A stretch of DNA of 24,496 bases from Candidatus Poribacteria bacterium (lineage in GTDB: Bacteria; Poribacteria; DTPJ01; WJIO01), in assembly GCA_014730235.1 (NCBI GenBank), contig WJIO01000144.1, forward strand, positions 1 through 24,496. The letters run 5' to 3'. The notes below the pieces were generated by a model, which was given only the letters and a program-made list of their open reading frames with translations, was not told where the DNA came from and did not search any database. Position 1 is the stretch's first letter. Each line of letters opens with the position of its first letter. This document shows, one piece after another, positions 15,316 through 24,000 of the stretch. A program made the position numbers and the translations under genes.

Positions 15316-16209
15316 ATGACAGCTAATCTAACTAATGATGTAAAAGCAGTAGCAAAACAGGCCGGAGCGGATCTGGTAGGAGTTGCTTCTATTGACAGGT
15401 TTGATTATGCGCCATCAGACGTTCATCCCCAATCTATTTTCAGCCATACAAAAAGTGTTATTGCCATTGGTTGTCGAATGGTAAGAGGTGCACTTAAAAC
15501 CGTAGAGGAAGGTCATTACTGGCAGGCCTATAATTGTGATTCTTATCAATTTATAAATGAAATACTATCGCCTATGATACTGCGTAAGATAGTGCTTTTT
15601 CTGGAAGACCAGGGTTACACAGCCGTTCCTATCCATAACCCTTTTGGAACTCATGCCGGCAGACCAGTTTATCCCGGTGGCCCAAAACCCGATGCTATTA
15701 TAAGTCTCAGGCTTATTGGATGTGCCGCCGGTCTGGGCGAACTGGGTATAAGCAAGCTGTTTCTAACACCTCAGTTTGGCCCCCGTCAGCGTATGTTCGC
15801 TGTCCTGACAGATGCTGAATTAGAATCAGACCCATTACTTACAGAGAATGTATGCGACGAATGTGGAGCATGTATCAAAGGCTGTCCTGCCGATGCAATT
15901 CCCAGGGAAAGAACAGTGAAAGCCCGTATCAGTGATAAAATTTTCAGCCACAGCGATATAGACTTTAAAAAGTGTGTATATTTTCATCAGGGATGGGATC
16001 CCAGTTATTCTCCGTTTCTCAAGGAAGATTCCAGCAAGGAAAATCCCCCTTCATATTACAGGTTTCTGGATCATCGTTTTAGACATCGGGCTATATGTGT
16101 AGGGCGCGGGTGTGTCCGGGCGTGCGTGGATCATCTTGAAAAGACAGGCCGTCTGGAAAAGCAGTATAAAACCCCTATGATCGAGGGTGAACAATGGATT
16201 TTGGAGTAA
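15316..16209 (+). CDS. QueG-like [4Fe-4S] protein
   Basis: A 297-residue iron-sulfur protein. The N-terminal 170 residues resemble the cofactor-binding part of epoxyqueuosine reductase and reductive dehalogenase relatives, including the shared stretch CAAGLGELGISKLFLTPQFG and MFAVLTDAEL. A classical cluster motif follows, Cys180-x2-Cys183-x2-Cys186-x3-Cys190-Pro (CDECGACIKGCP). Other cysteines (220, 261, 266, 270) may hold a second cluster, but with unusual spacing. It is not a true QueG: the second CxxCxxCxxxCP is absent and the C-terminal HEAT-like region is missing. AAAGGA lies before the ATG, 34 bases after the dehydrogenase gene. It could supply electrons or perform a reduction for the same operon. 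It ends three bases from the convergent scramblase-like gene. Confidence 0.82.
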   Translation: MTANLTNDVKAVAKQAGADLVGVASIDRFDYAPSDVHPQSIFSHTKSVIAIGCRMVRGALKTVEEGHYWQAYNCDSYQFINEILSPMILRKIVLFLEDQGYTAVPIHNPFGTHAGRPVYPGGPKPDAIISLRLIGCAAGLGELGISKLFLTPQFGPRQRMFAVLTDAELESDPLLTENVCDECGACIKGCPADAIPRERTVKARISDKIFSHSDIDFKKCVYFHQGWDPSYSPFLKEDSSKENPPSYYRFLDHRFRHRAICVGRGCVRACVDHLEKTGRLEKQYKTPMIEGEQWILE

Positions 16210-16212
16210 TAT

Positions 16213-16812
16213 TCAGTTATTATCCTTCTCAAAATGGACAAAATCTATGAGGAATACTGCACCTAGCAGTATTATCTTATATTCCAGTTTCAGATCTGCC
16301 GGAAAAGTTATGCCAAAGTTGTCAGTTTTGGTAAAGGCTTCTTTTAGTAGACCGCTCCACTTCTTTGTTATCTTACCGATTTCTCTATCAGGGGTTTTAA
16401 TTAGAAATGTCCAGGGGTGAATAATCGGGCCAAATAGGTGGAAAATTTCGTAACCCAGATTATTTAAAACTGAATAGCGTCTCTGGAAAACTGAAAAACG
16501 TCTTTCCACCGCCCCAAGATAATTCCAGTTAGGGTCGTATACCTCCAGCTTATGGAAGTAAAACTTAAAAGACCTATGTAAAATAAGTAGACGCTTACCG
16601 TCTAGATCTGAGATATAGATGGTAAAGGGCCTGAGGGATTTAAGGAATATCCTTTCCAGGAAGGACCTGTCCCACTCAGAAGCGACGTAAAGTGGGTTTT
16701 TATCTGTGTCCAGTATTATATAGTTATTTACGGCCTCAAAGCCAGTAAGAATTTCTGACCATTCTTTTTGCTGGCTTATTACCAGCGTTTCCAGTGATTC
16801 GATTTTTTCCAT
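16213..16812 (-). CDS. Phospholipid scramblase-related (LURP-one-like) protein
   Basis: A 199-residue protein with the beta-barrel fold of the scramblase/LURP-one-related family. Typical features are VASEWDRSFLERIFLKSLRPF, GKRLLILHRSFKFYFHKLEV (a long strand pair), GAVERRFSVFQRRYSV, FLIKTPDREIGKITKKWSG and a C-terminal hydrophobic strand or helix (IILLGAVFLIDFVHFE). Eukaryotic relatives are tied to phospholipid movement; the bacterial members have no settled function. There is no signal peptide; a single C-terminal hydrophobic stretch could sit in a membrane. GGGAG lies upstream of the ATG at 16812. It stands alone, tail to tail with the Fe-S gene and next to the tRNA operon. Confidence 0.82.
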   Translation of the reverse strand: MEKIESLETLVISQQKEWSEILTGFEAVNNYIILDTDKNPLYVASEWDRSFLERIFLKSLRPFTIYISDLDGKRLLILHRSFKFYFHKLEVYDPNWNYLGAVERRFSVFQRRYSVLNNLGYEIFHLFGPIIHPWTFLIKTPDREIGKITKKWSGLLKEAFTKTDNFGITFPADLKLEYKIILLGAVFLIDFVHFEKDNN

Positions 16813-17060
16813 GCGAAATTCTCCCTTGTCTTGCTATTAGGCTTCTTTCGCCCTTTAGTCGCTGAGGAAAGTTTTAATAGGTCTGTTGGATTTATGAGAT
16901 ATGGGTTAATCTCCGGGTAAATATATGTTTTTCATTGACTCATGTTCGCTTTTACAATATCAATGAAGACTTTTTATGACCCTGTTTCTATCACATATAC
17001 AGCTCAAAAGATATGTGAGTTTATATAAAACTGATGGTGAATTGAATGCTGAATCGGCTA
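16813..17060. other. Intergenic DNA between the scramblase-like gene and the tRNA promoter
   Basis: No gene is seen. It holds a short inverted repeat (TCACATAT at 16991-16998 with ATATGTGA at 17011-17018) and a TTGACT box near 16937 without a convincing -10. Confidence 0.5.
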
Positions 17061-17089
17061 TTGACAGTAAAGCAAATTTTTGTTAGAAT
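17061..17089 (+). promoter_or_regulatory. Promoter of the tRNA-Gln/tRNA-Glu operon
   Basis: TTGACA (17061-17066), a 17-base spacer and TAGAAT (17084-17089), nearly perfect sigma70 consensus. Transcription would start near 17096, about 24 bases before the first tRNA. Confidence 0.88.
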
Positions 17090-17119
17090 TATCATTACTT
17101 CTTAATGTACCAATTGTGT

Positions 17120-17193
17120 TGCCGGGTCGTCTAAAGGTAGGACTCGTGACTCTGGATCACGCTGTGAGGGTTCGAATCCTTCCCCGGCAACCA
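17120..17193 (+). tRNA. tRNA-Gln (anticodon CTG)
   Basis: The acceptor TGCCGGG pairs with CCCGGCA; the anticodon stem CGTGA/TCACG holds loop CTCTGGA, anticodon CTG for codon CAG. The T arm contains TTCGAAT, the discriminator is A, and CCA is encoded at 17191-17193. A short T run follows directly. Confidence 0.97.
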
Positions 17194-17204
17194 TTTTTTT
17201 AAGT

Positions 17205-17279
17205 GGCGCTATCGTCTAGGGGTTAGGACGGGTGGTTCTCAGCCATCAGACCGGGGTTCGATTCCCCGTAGCGCTACCA
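17205..17279 (+). tRNA. tRNA-Glu (anticodon CTC)
   Basis: The acceptor GGCGCTA pairs with TAGCGCT (G-T at the first pair); the anticodon loop TTCTCAG gives CTC for codon GAG. The T arm CGGGG/CCCCG contains TTCGATT; the discriminator is A and CCA is encoded at 17277-17279. It lies 11 bases after tRNA-Gln, in the same transcript. Confidence 0.97.
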
Positions 17280-17634
17280 CTCTTGTGACCTTCCCTATTT
17301 CAAATTAACCATAACTTTGCAATTTTTTTGATAAGACAAGTTTTCATGAGTTTTTGTGTAGAGCGCACTGAAAGTGTCCATTCTTTCGCAAAACCCTATA
17401 ATTAATTTTCAGAAAATATATTCAAATTTCCCTCTTATTAAGAGGTGAGGAAGGTTCAAGGGGTTGAAAGTTTTAAAAACCTATGAATATTATCTTTAAC
17501 ATAAAATCCATATCTCATATTGCCAAAAACCTCTAAACTCTCCCTTTTATAAGGGAATCTGTAGGATTTTGATTAATTAATCTTTTCTTAAAATTTCCTT
17601 AAGTCAGCACCATTCGAATAAAGGGAGATTTTTA
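17280..17634. other. Intergenic DNA with two small hairpins
   Basis: Two short stems, CCTCTTATTAAGAGG (17431-17445) and TCCCTTTTATAAGGGA (17541-17556), look like worn members of a pyrimidine/purine palindrome family. TATAAT at 17397-17402 could be a -10 for the heparinase operon, but no good -35 is present. The tRNA terminator is not obvious. Nothing else is supported. Confidence 0.5.
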
Positions 17635-19707
17635 ATGCGGATGAAAATTATACGAAATACTCTTTTGCTTTTTTTGATACTGCTGATATTTTCCTTCAAA
17701 GTTCAGTCTCAACAGAAAAAAGGGGTAAGCATCTTGCCTGATCATGATCCTGAACCAGAAAAATCTATACAACTTGTAGACGAAGTTAGCGGTATTCATC
17801 CCCGTCTGCTCTTTATTCCAAAGGACATATCGAAACTCAGGGAATTAGCCCAGAAAGAAGGTAAGATATTCTTTGAGCATATGCAGGAATACCTGAAAGT
17901 ATGCAGAACACCGAAGGATATAAAATTCCTCACAAATTCCACCGACGCACAGCGACATGGCTTATGGCGTATGCCTACAGCGGCGATTCATTATGTAATT
18001 ACCGGTGAACAGGATTCCTTTGATCGTACTATGAGTTATATGCAACTATTGCTGGAACTGGAACACTGGGAAGAAGGCCAGGAACAGGACAGCGGAATGG
18101 GTGCAGCAAATATACTCATCGGAGCTGCTGTTGCTTTCGATTGTCTTTATAACGATCTGGAATCCAAATTCCGGGAAAAATTCCGCAATAAGTTACTTAC
18201 TCAGGCTCGAAGAATGTATTACCGGGGACATCTACACAAGGCAGGAGCCCCCGGTTACTGGAAGCAGGATCCTCAGAATAATCACAGGTGGCATCGCAAC
18301 GCCGGTTTAAGTCTGGCCGTACTGGCTGTTGCCGATAAAGAAACGAGTGACGAAGACTGGCTTTTAACTAAAACTTTGGAAGAACTGGAGTTTATCGCCC
18401 GTTGGCTGCCGGAGGATGGAACAAGCCACGAAGGATCATCCTACATGGTGTTCGGCGGAGGCCATCTGGTTTTGGCCTTTGACGCTGCTGACCGTTGTCT
18501 CGGTACTGATTTCCTGAAACATCCTTTCTTTAAGGAAACTGTAAGTTTCAGGATGCAGACGGTTACTCCGGGTTTTAATGACGTGTTCTGCTTTGGTGAC
18601 TGCGCCGGATTTGGAGGATACAGCAATTACTTGTTTAAGTGCATTTCCCAACACAGACTGGAAGATCACCTGGACGGTGTTCTGAAACTTATGGATAAAC
18701 AGCCGGATGCTTTCTGGTTGGGATGGTGGTCTCTGGTATGGTATGATAGCACAGTTACCAGAGGATCTATTGAAAATCTGCCGAAAGCTAAATTTTTCCC
18801 CGATCTGGGTCTGGGTTTCATTCGCGATGGTTGGAATGAGGATAATACTGCTGTTATGCTAAAATGCGGCCCTTACGGAGGTTATCTGTTGCAGGAATAT
18901 CGTCAGAAGCATGATAACAAATACATCAACATCGCCCACGATGATCCCGATGCCAATTCATTTCTCATATTTGCCGATAGCAAAATGCTGGCAGACTATG
19001 ACCCATACAGCCAGCCAAAACTAACCAGTTCCCATAATACAATCCTCGTTAATGGCAAAGGCCAAAGGCACAGGGGTGAGGGATGGACACAGCCAATCAG
19101 TAATATGATGGATATGGCCTCTATCACCACATGGAATTTTACAGATCAGGCTGTTATAATAGAAGGCGAAGCGGGAAATGCCTATGATGATCTTAGCCGT
19201 TACCGAAGAAGTATGATATGGATACAGGACAAATACATCCTAGTTCTGGATCACATCCAGGCCCATGAAAAAGCTGAAATTACATGGCTTATACAGAGCG
19301 CAGGTACAGAAATACTGGATGAAGAAAAAGCTTATTATCGCTTGAGTGATGGCGGTAGTATGTGCGAATTCAGAATGGCATCCAATGCAGATTTTAAAGC
19401 CCAGATAGGCGAATCCACTGCCAATCACAAAGGTAAGAAGGTCGGCTACAAGCAGTTACAGTTGAAAGCCAATACAGATCAATGGTATACTGCTGTTGTA
19501 TTCGATGTCTGGAAGCATGGTGATCTGGAAGTAAAGCTGGAAATCGTTGAACATAACAAAGCTTTGGTTAAAGTAACCGGGCCGGATATTAATGATAAAT
19601 GGCATTGGCAATCTGCAACTGATCTGCACAATCCATCCGGCCTAAAAGGTGAATGTAATGGTGATGTTATTATTTCCATAAGTTCCCATGATCAGATCAA
19701 ATATTAA
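17635..19707 (+). CDS. Exported heparinase II/III family polysaccharide lyase
   Basis: A 690-residue protein with a signal peptide (positive MRMKIIRN, hydrophobic core to about residue 22, likely cleavage after VQS). It has the two-part layout of heparinase II/III and alginate lyases: an alpha/alpha-toroid (about residues 50-380, with HRWHRNAGLSLAVLA and EDGTSHEGSSYMVFGGGH) and a beta-sandwich (about 390-690, opening with LGLGFIRDGW and carrying AHDDPDANSFLIFA and SSHNTILVNG). Such enzymes cleave uronic-acid polysaccharides by beta-elimination outside the cytoplasm. GGGAG precedes the ATG. The GH99-like gene follows after 20 bases, suggesting a joint role in glycan breakdown. Exact polymer specificity cannot be read. 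Confidence 0.87.
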   Translation: MRMKIIRNTLLLFLILLIFSFKVQSQQKKGVSILPDHDPEPEKSIQLVDEVSGIHPRLLFIPKDISKLRELAQKEGKIFFEHMQEYLKVCRTPKDIKFLTNSTDAQRHGLWRMPTAAIHYVITGEQDSFDRTMSYMQLLLELEHWEEGQEQDSGMGAANILIGAAVAFDCLYNDLESKFREKFRNKLLTQARRMYYRGHLHKAGAPGYWKQDPQNNHRWHRNAGLSLAVLAVADKETSDEDWLLTKTLEELEFIARWLPEDGTSHEGSSYMVFGGGHLVLAFDAADRCLGTDFLKHPFFKETVSFRMQTVTPGFNDVFCFGDCAGFGGYSNYLFKCISQHRLEDHLDGVLKLMDKQPDAFWLGWWSLVWYDSTVTRGSIENLPKAKFFPDLGLGFIRDGWNEDNTAVMLKCGPYGGYLLQEYRQKHDNKYINIAHDDPDANSFLIFADSKMLADYDPYSQPKLTSSHNTILVNGKGQRHRGEGWTQPISNMMDMASITTWNFTDQAVIIEGEAGNAYDDLSRYRRSMIWIQDKYILVLDHIQAHEKAEITWLIQSAGTEILDEEKAYYRLSDGGSMCEFRMASNADFKAQIGESTANHKGKKVGYKQLQLKANTDQWYTAVVFDVWKHGDLEVKLEIVEHNKALVKVTGPDINDKWHWQSATDLHNPSGLKGECNGDVIISISSHDQIKY

Positions 19708-19727
19708 AACAATAGGAGGGTATAGTT

Positions 19728-20741
19728 ATGGGTTTTGAGAAAAAAACGCTTTCATTCTTTTATGTCTGGTACAGAAACCAGTTCGGCCCCCATTCAGATT
19801 CTCTTAAAGGCAACTGGGGAGGTGGCCTGGGATACGATACAGGATGGGTGGAGAGAGGCAGAAGGGATTCAACTGTTCCGCATGCACCTCTTGACGGTTA
19901 TTATGATTCTTTTTCAGATTCAACTATCAGACGGCAGTTCTATGAGCACCAGAACGCCAATATTGATGGCATAATTGTCTCATGGTGGGGATTTGGACAT
20001 GAAGATAATCAGGATAAGTTTACTCATGAGAATTACAGCCACCATGCAACCAAAAAGCTTATAAGTATGTGTCCAGATGACGTAAAAGTCACACTGTATC
20101 TTGAACGCTCTAAATATGGTTATGATAAACGAAAACCTGTGGACGTGGTAGTAAGTGATATAATCAGGATATGCGAGGAATACGGCACAGAAAAAGCATG
20201 GATGAAAATTGATAACCGCCCGGTTGTGTTTATCTATGGTAGAATACTGGGAGAATTCAGGCAGGAATATCCCGACGATATGAAAGCATGGCAGGATGTG
20301 GTTAAAAAAATAAAGAATGCAGGACATAACCCATTCCTGATCGGTGATTCCCTGGATCCGCAATACTATAATGTATTTGATGGCCTGCATACCTATAATC
20401 CCATAGGTACAACAGTAGGACAGGGCATAAAAGGCTTACAGGAAGCTTACAAAATATGTGCAGATGCAGCCAAAAAACATGGCAAGCTTTTCGCTGGCAC
20501 AGCCTGTCCAGGATACGATGACAGAAAACTCCAGGAAAGAAACCCCGGTACTCTTGTAATGCGCAAAGAAGGTGGATATTACGAGGATACATGGGAAGCT
20601 GTATTGGAAGCTGATGCCGACTGGGCCCTTATCTGCACCTATAACGAATGGTGGGAAGGCTCAACCATAGAATCGGCCATAGAATGGGGTCGCGACTACC
20701 TGGATTTAACAAGACAATATGCCAGACGTTTTGGAAAATAA
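19728..20741 (+). CDS. GH99-like glycoside hydrolase (endo-alpha-mannosidase type)
   Basis: A 337-residue TIM-barrel protein of the glycoprotein endo-alpha-1,2-mannosidase-like group. Signatures are FFYVWYRNQFG at the N-terminus, RRQFYEHQNANIDGIIVSWWG, RPVVFIYGR and the C-terminal CTYNEWWEGSTIE with the acidic residues expected near the active site. Relatives cut mannose-containing chains inside the polymer. No signal peptide is seen, so it acts in the cytoplasm or leaves by another route, unlike its exported neighbour. A strong AGGAGG lies upstream of the ATG. It is 20 bases after the heparinase-like gene. Its stop is directly followed by repeat copy 3, whose hairpins may end the transcript. 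Substrate assignment is by family only. Confidence 0.85.
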   Translation: MGFEKKTLSFFYVWYRNQFGPHSDSLKGNWGGGLGYDTGWVERGRRDSTVPHAPLDGYYDSFSDSTIRRQFYEHQNANIDGIIVSWWGFGHEDNQDKFTHENYSHHATKKLISMCPDDVKVTLYLERSKYGYDKRKPVDVVVSDIIRICEEYGTEKAWMKIDNRPVVFIYGRILGEFRQEYPDDMKAWQDVVKKIKNAGHNPFLIGDSLDPQYYNVFDGLHTYNPIGTTVGQGIKGLQEAYKICADAAKKHGKLFAGTACPGYDDRKLQERNPGTLVMRKEGGYYEDTWEAVLEADADWALICTYNEWWEGSTIESAIEWGRDYLDLTRQYARRFGK

Positions 20742-20748
20742 AGTGATT

Positions 20749-20903
20749 CTTCCGGGTTTAGTGTGGAAATATAAAAACTCTACTGATTAAATAAGAGCAT
20801 ATCTACTTCAACAAGTCATTCCTGCGAAAGCAGGAATGACAGACATAGGATGTTTTTTCTTAATTAGACAATGATTTTTACATTTCCACACTAAACCCGG
20901 AAG
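20749..20903. repeat. Nested palindromic repeat, copy 3
   Basis: The middle arms are 29 bp with one mismatch (20749-20777 with 20875-20903, core CTTCCGGGTTTAGTGTGG). The inner hairpin 20815-20840 is perfect: 11-bp arms GTCATTCCTGC around a GAAA loop, a GNRA tetraloop if transcribed. The outermost arms of copies 1 and 2 are missing. The right half, reversed, matches the left half of copy 1 for about 50 bases. It starts eight bases after the GH99-like stop and may serve as that operon's transcript end. Confidence 0.85.
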
Positions 20904-20916
20904 AGCCAATAAAATT

Positions 20917-21012
20917 TTGATACTATTTACTTGAAATCAGATAAAATAACTAACGGGAAGGCGAAGCTTCTGTTGAGCCTTCCTAAAAACCCCGGTTCTT
21001 CAGAATTGAGTA
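20917..21012 (+). promoter_or_regulatory. Leader region of the subtilase gene with a stable hairpin
   Basis: A possible promoter is TTGATA (20917-20922) with TAAAAT at 20942-20947 (spacing 19, poor). Downstream, GGAAGGC (20956-20962) pairs with GCCTTCC (20977-20983), and the loop contains the self-complementary GAAGCTTC. An outer pairing AAC/GTT with CCC may extend it. It does not match a riboswitch that I know. The ribosome binding site before ATG 21013 is weak. Confidence 0.4.
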
Positions 21013-24000
21013 ATGATCAGAAAATTCCTACTATTCCTATGTATAATCCTTATCCTGCTGCCTGTTTATGTAAACTGCTTAAATCCTTCCTTTTCACCAA
21101 ATTTGATAATTGTCAGATTTTCATCTGCGAATAATCAGCAAATTCAGGATTTTGCCAATGATTTAGGGGTTTATTCTTTTGAACGTGTATTTCCCCTTAA
21201 TCACCATCTCTCAGATGTCTACAGCTTTACCCTGTCAACAAATTCTGATATTGAAAAGATTATCAGCACCCACAAAAATAATCCGATAATTAAATACATC
21301 CAGCCAAATTACATCAATTACCCCTGCATAGAAACCAAAGCGGAACTGGATGATCTTTATTACCAGGATCAATGGGCTTTACAGGTTATTGATATACATG
21401 AAGCATGGAAGACGGAAAAAGGCAATATGGATATAGTTATAGCTGTGACGGACACCGGCGTTGATTATAATCATGAAGACCTGAAACAGCGAATATGGGT
21501 TAATTCGGGTGAAATAGCAGGAAATGGTCTGGACGACGATGGTAATGGATATGTGGATGACATAAGAGGATGGGATTTTACCCACTCTCCAAGTCTTCCG
21601 TCGGATTCAGATTATCTTGACAGGGATAATGATCCAATGGATGAGGACGGACACGGAACTCATGTTTCAGGCATCGTCGCCGCCCTTCCCGGCAACGGCA
21701 AGGGAACTGCCGGGGTGATGTGGTATTGTAAAATCATGCCACTCCGGGCCGGAAGCAAATTCCTGGAAGATGACGATCTGGCAGCGGCTATCGTATACGC
21801 AGCCGATAACGGCGCCCATATTATCAATATGAGCTGGGGTAGCTGGAACTCGTCTTACATTATCAGGGATGCACTGGAATACGCCTATAATAAGGGGTGT
21901 ATACTGGTAGGTGCTGTGGGAAATGCCAATGTGCCAGCAATTATATATCCAGCCCTTTATGAAAAAGTCATTGCTGTAGGTGCAACAGACCGATGGGATG
22001 AAAAAGCTTCATTTTCCAACTACGGTATAGGTCTGGACATAATAGCACCGGGTCACAAAATCTTCTCCACAACTATTGACGACAGATACAGCGACTGGAG
22101 CGGCACATCTATGGCAGCACCAATGGTGTCCGGTATCATTGGCCTCATGTTGTCCCGACGGCCTGCACTAAAGGCTGACGAGGTTAAATATATACTAAAA
22201 TCCACAGCCGAGGAACTTGATGATCCCCTGCTTTCCAACGCAGGACGTATAAACGCCGCTCATGCCCTTATGTCTGCCAGTAGTCCTTTAATAGCTGATA
22301 TTATATATCCCGAATCCGAATCCGGCGCAGACAGGCATATTACTATCATTGGCACAGCAGCAGGGGCAAAATTTCAAAGCTATGTACTCGAATACAGACA
22401 GATTTTAAACGCAAAGTCCATAACAGATTTTTCCGACACAGACTGGAAACCAATAAATCATCTATCGCAAGAAAACAAGTTCAACGATGTTTTGGGTGAG
22501 TGGAATACAAACCATTTGGAAGAGGGAATTTACGTTATCAGGTTAAACGTCAACGGATACGAAGATATAGAATACTTTGATGAGGTTATATTTTACGTGG
22601 ATCATTCTTCGCCGGAGATTTTTGATTTGCGCGCCGTATCCCGGATTGACGGTAATAAATACAGGTATTACGTCACATGGAGAACCGACGATCTTACCAC
22701 CGGGGAATTATACTACAGATTGACCGGATCAGATTTCAAAAGGATTACATCTGAGTCTATCAGTTCCCTTCACTCCATATATTTATCAGATGAACTACCC
22801 CCGGGAAAATATGAATACTACATAAGATCCATCAATGCGGCAGATATTGCCTCTCTAGATGATAATTCTGGCGATTACTATCCAATGAATATAAAATCCC
22901 TATATGTGCCTTCTGATTATCTTTCAATTGATATCGCCGGAATTCCGGCTATTCATCCTGCTAAAACATCTGTGGACTTTAATGACAATGGCGTATCTGA
23001 GATAGTGGGTATGGTAAGCTCTAAATGGGATTATGATCCCATAAAGATATACGAAAGAGATTCATCCGGTTTATATCAGGAAATTTACGAGAGCGAAGAT
23101 GAATATTTTCCCTGGAGCATTGATGATACTGACAGGGATGGTCTTATGGAAATTCTCGGCAGCAATGAAGAAGGAACTTCTCTATACGAAAGCCCTTCTG
23201 AAGGTGAATTTCCTACAGATAAAATATGGGAGGCCAAAGGTGTATGGAGTATGGCAATATGGGATGTGGATCAGGACAATCAAATAGATATATTAACCCG
23301 GCATCCGGATACCAACGAAATATACGTCTATGAAAACAGAGGCAATAATGAATATCTGAGAACTACCCGCTTGCAGAATTCCACAAAAGGAAGGAATCGC
23401 TTATCAACCACAGCTTCAGTATCGGATTTTGATGGCGATGGATTTATGGAAATTGTAGCAGGGGATATAGACGGTGATATTTTAATATACGAAAACACCG
23501 ACGATGATAGGTATGTAAACACATGGATGTCAAATGTGGAAAATTCCAGCGTGGAATATATATCATCTGGTGATTTTGATAACGATGGCATGGATGAGTT
23601 TATTGTAGGTTCCCGAGCCACCGGTTCAGCCGCCCAGATTAAAAGCGCATCCCCTCTGGCCAGGCAGAGATGGATTTATACAGTCTTTGACAATGTTTCA
23701 CCGGATACATACCAGGCCGTCTGGTCTCAGGAAATAGCAGGATTAAAAAGCACCAGCGGCGTTGTGACAGGGGATATGGACAATGATGGAACTGATGAAA
23801 TAATTGTAATCGTAACGCCCAATATATACGTTTTTAAATACATAGAACAGGGTGTTTTTATCCCGGTCTGGCACAACCACGCAAACGAAACCTCATGGCC
23901 TGTGATATTCGATGTGGATTCAGATGGTAAAGATGAACTGCTGTTTAATCAGGATAATGCGCTAACCTTTGCCCGATGGGATTTTTCTTCAGTAGATAGG

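Noticed and set aside
16937-16970. Promoter with TTGACT
   Set aside because: The only -10 at proper distance is TATCAA, and no gene starts downstream before the much better tRNA promoter at 17061.
7822-17279. tRNA-Sec or SelB near selA
   Set aside because: Only tRNA-Gln and tRNA-Glu are found, and no elongation-factor-like gene is in the window.
20749-20903. CRISPR array
   Set aside because: The repeats are inverted and nested, not direct and regularly spaced, and no cas gene is present.
20950-21000. Cyclic di-GMP (GEMM) riboswitch
   Set aside because: The conserved GEMM core bases and tetraloop receptor arrangement are not found; only a simple hairpin is seen.
21013-21080. Lipoprotein signal on the subtilase
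   Set aside because: The Cys at residue 22 is preceded by Val-Asn, which does not match a lipobox; an ordinary signal peptide is more likely.
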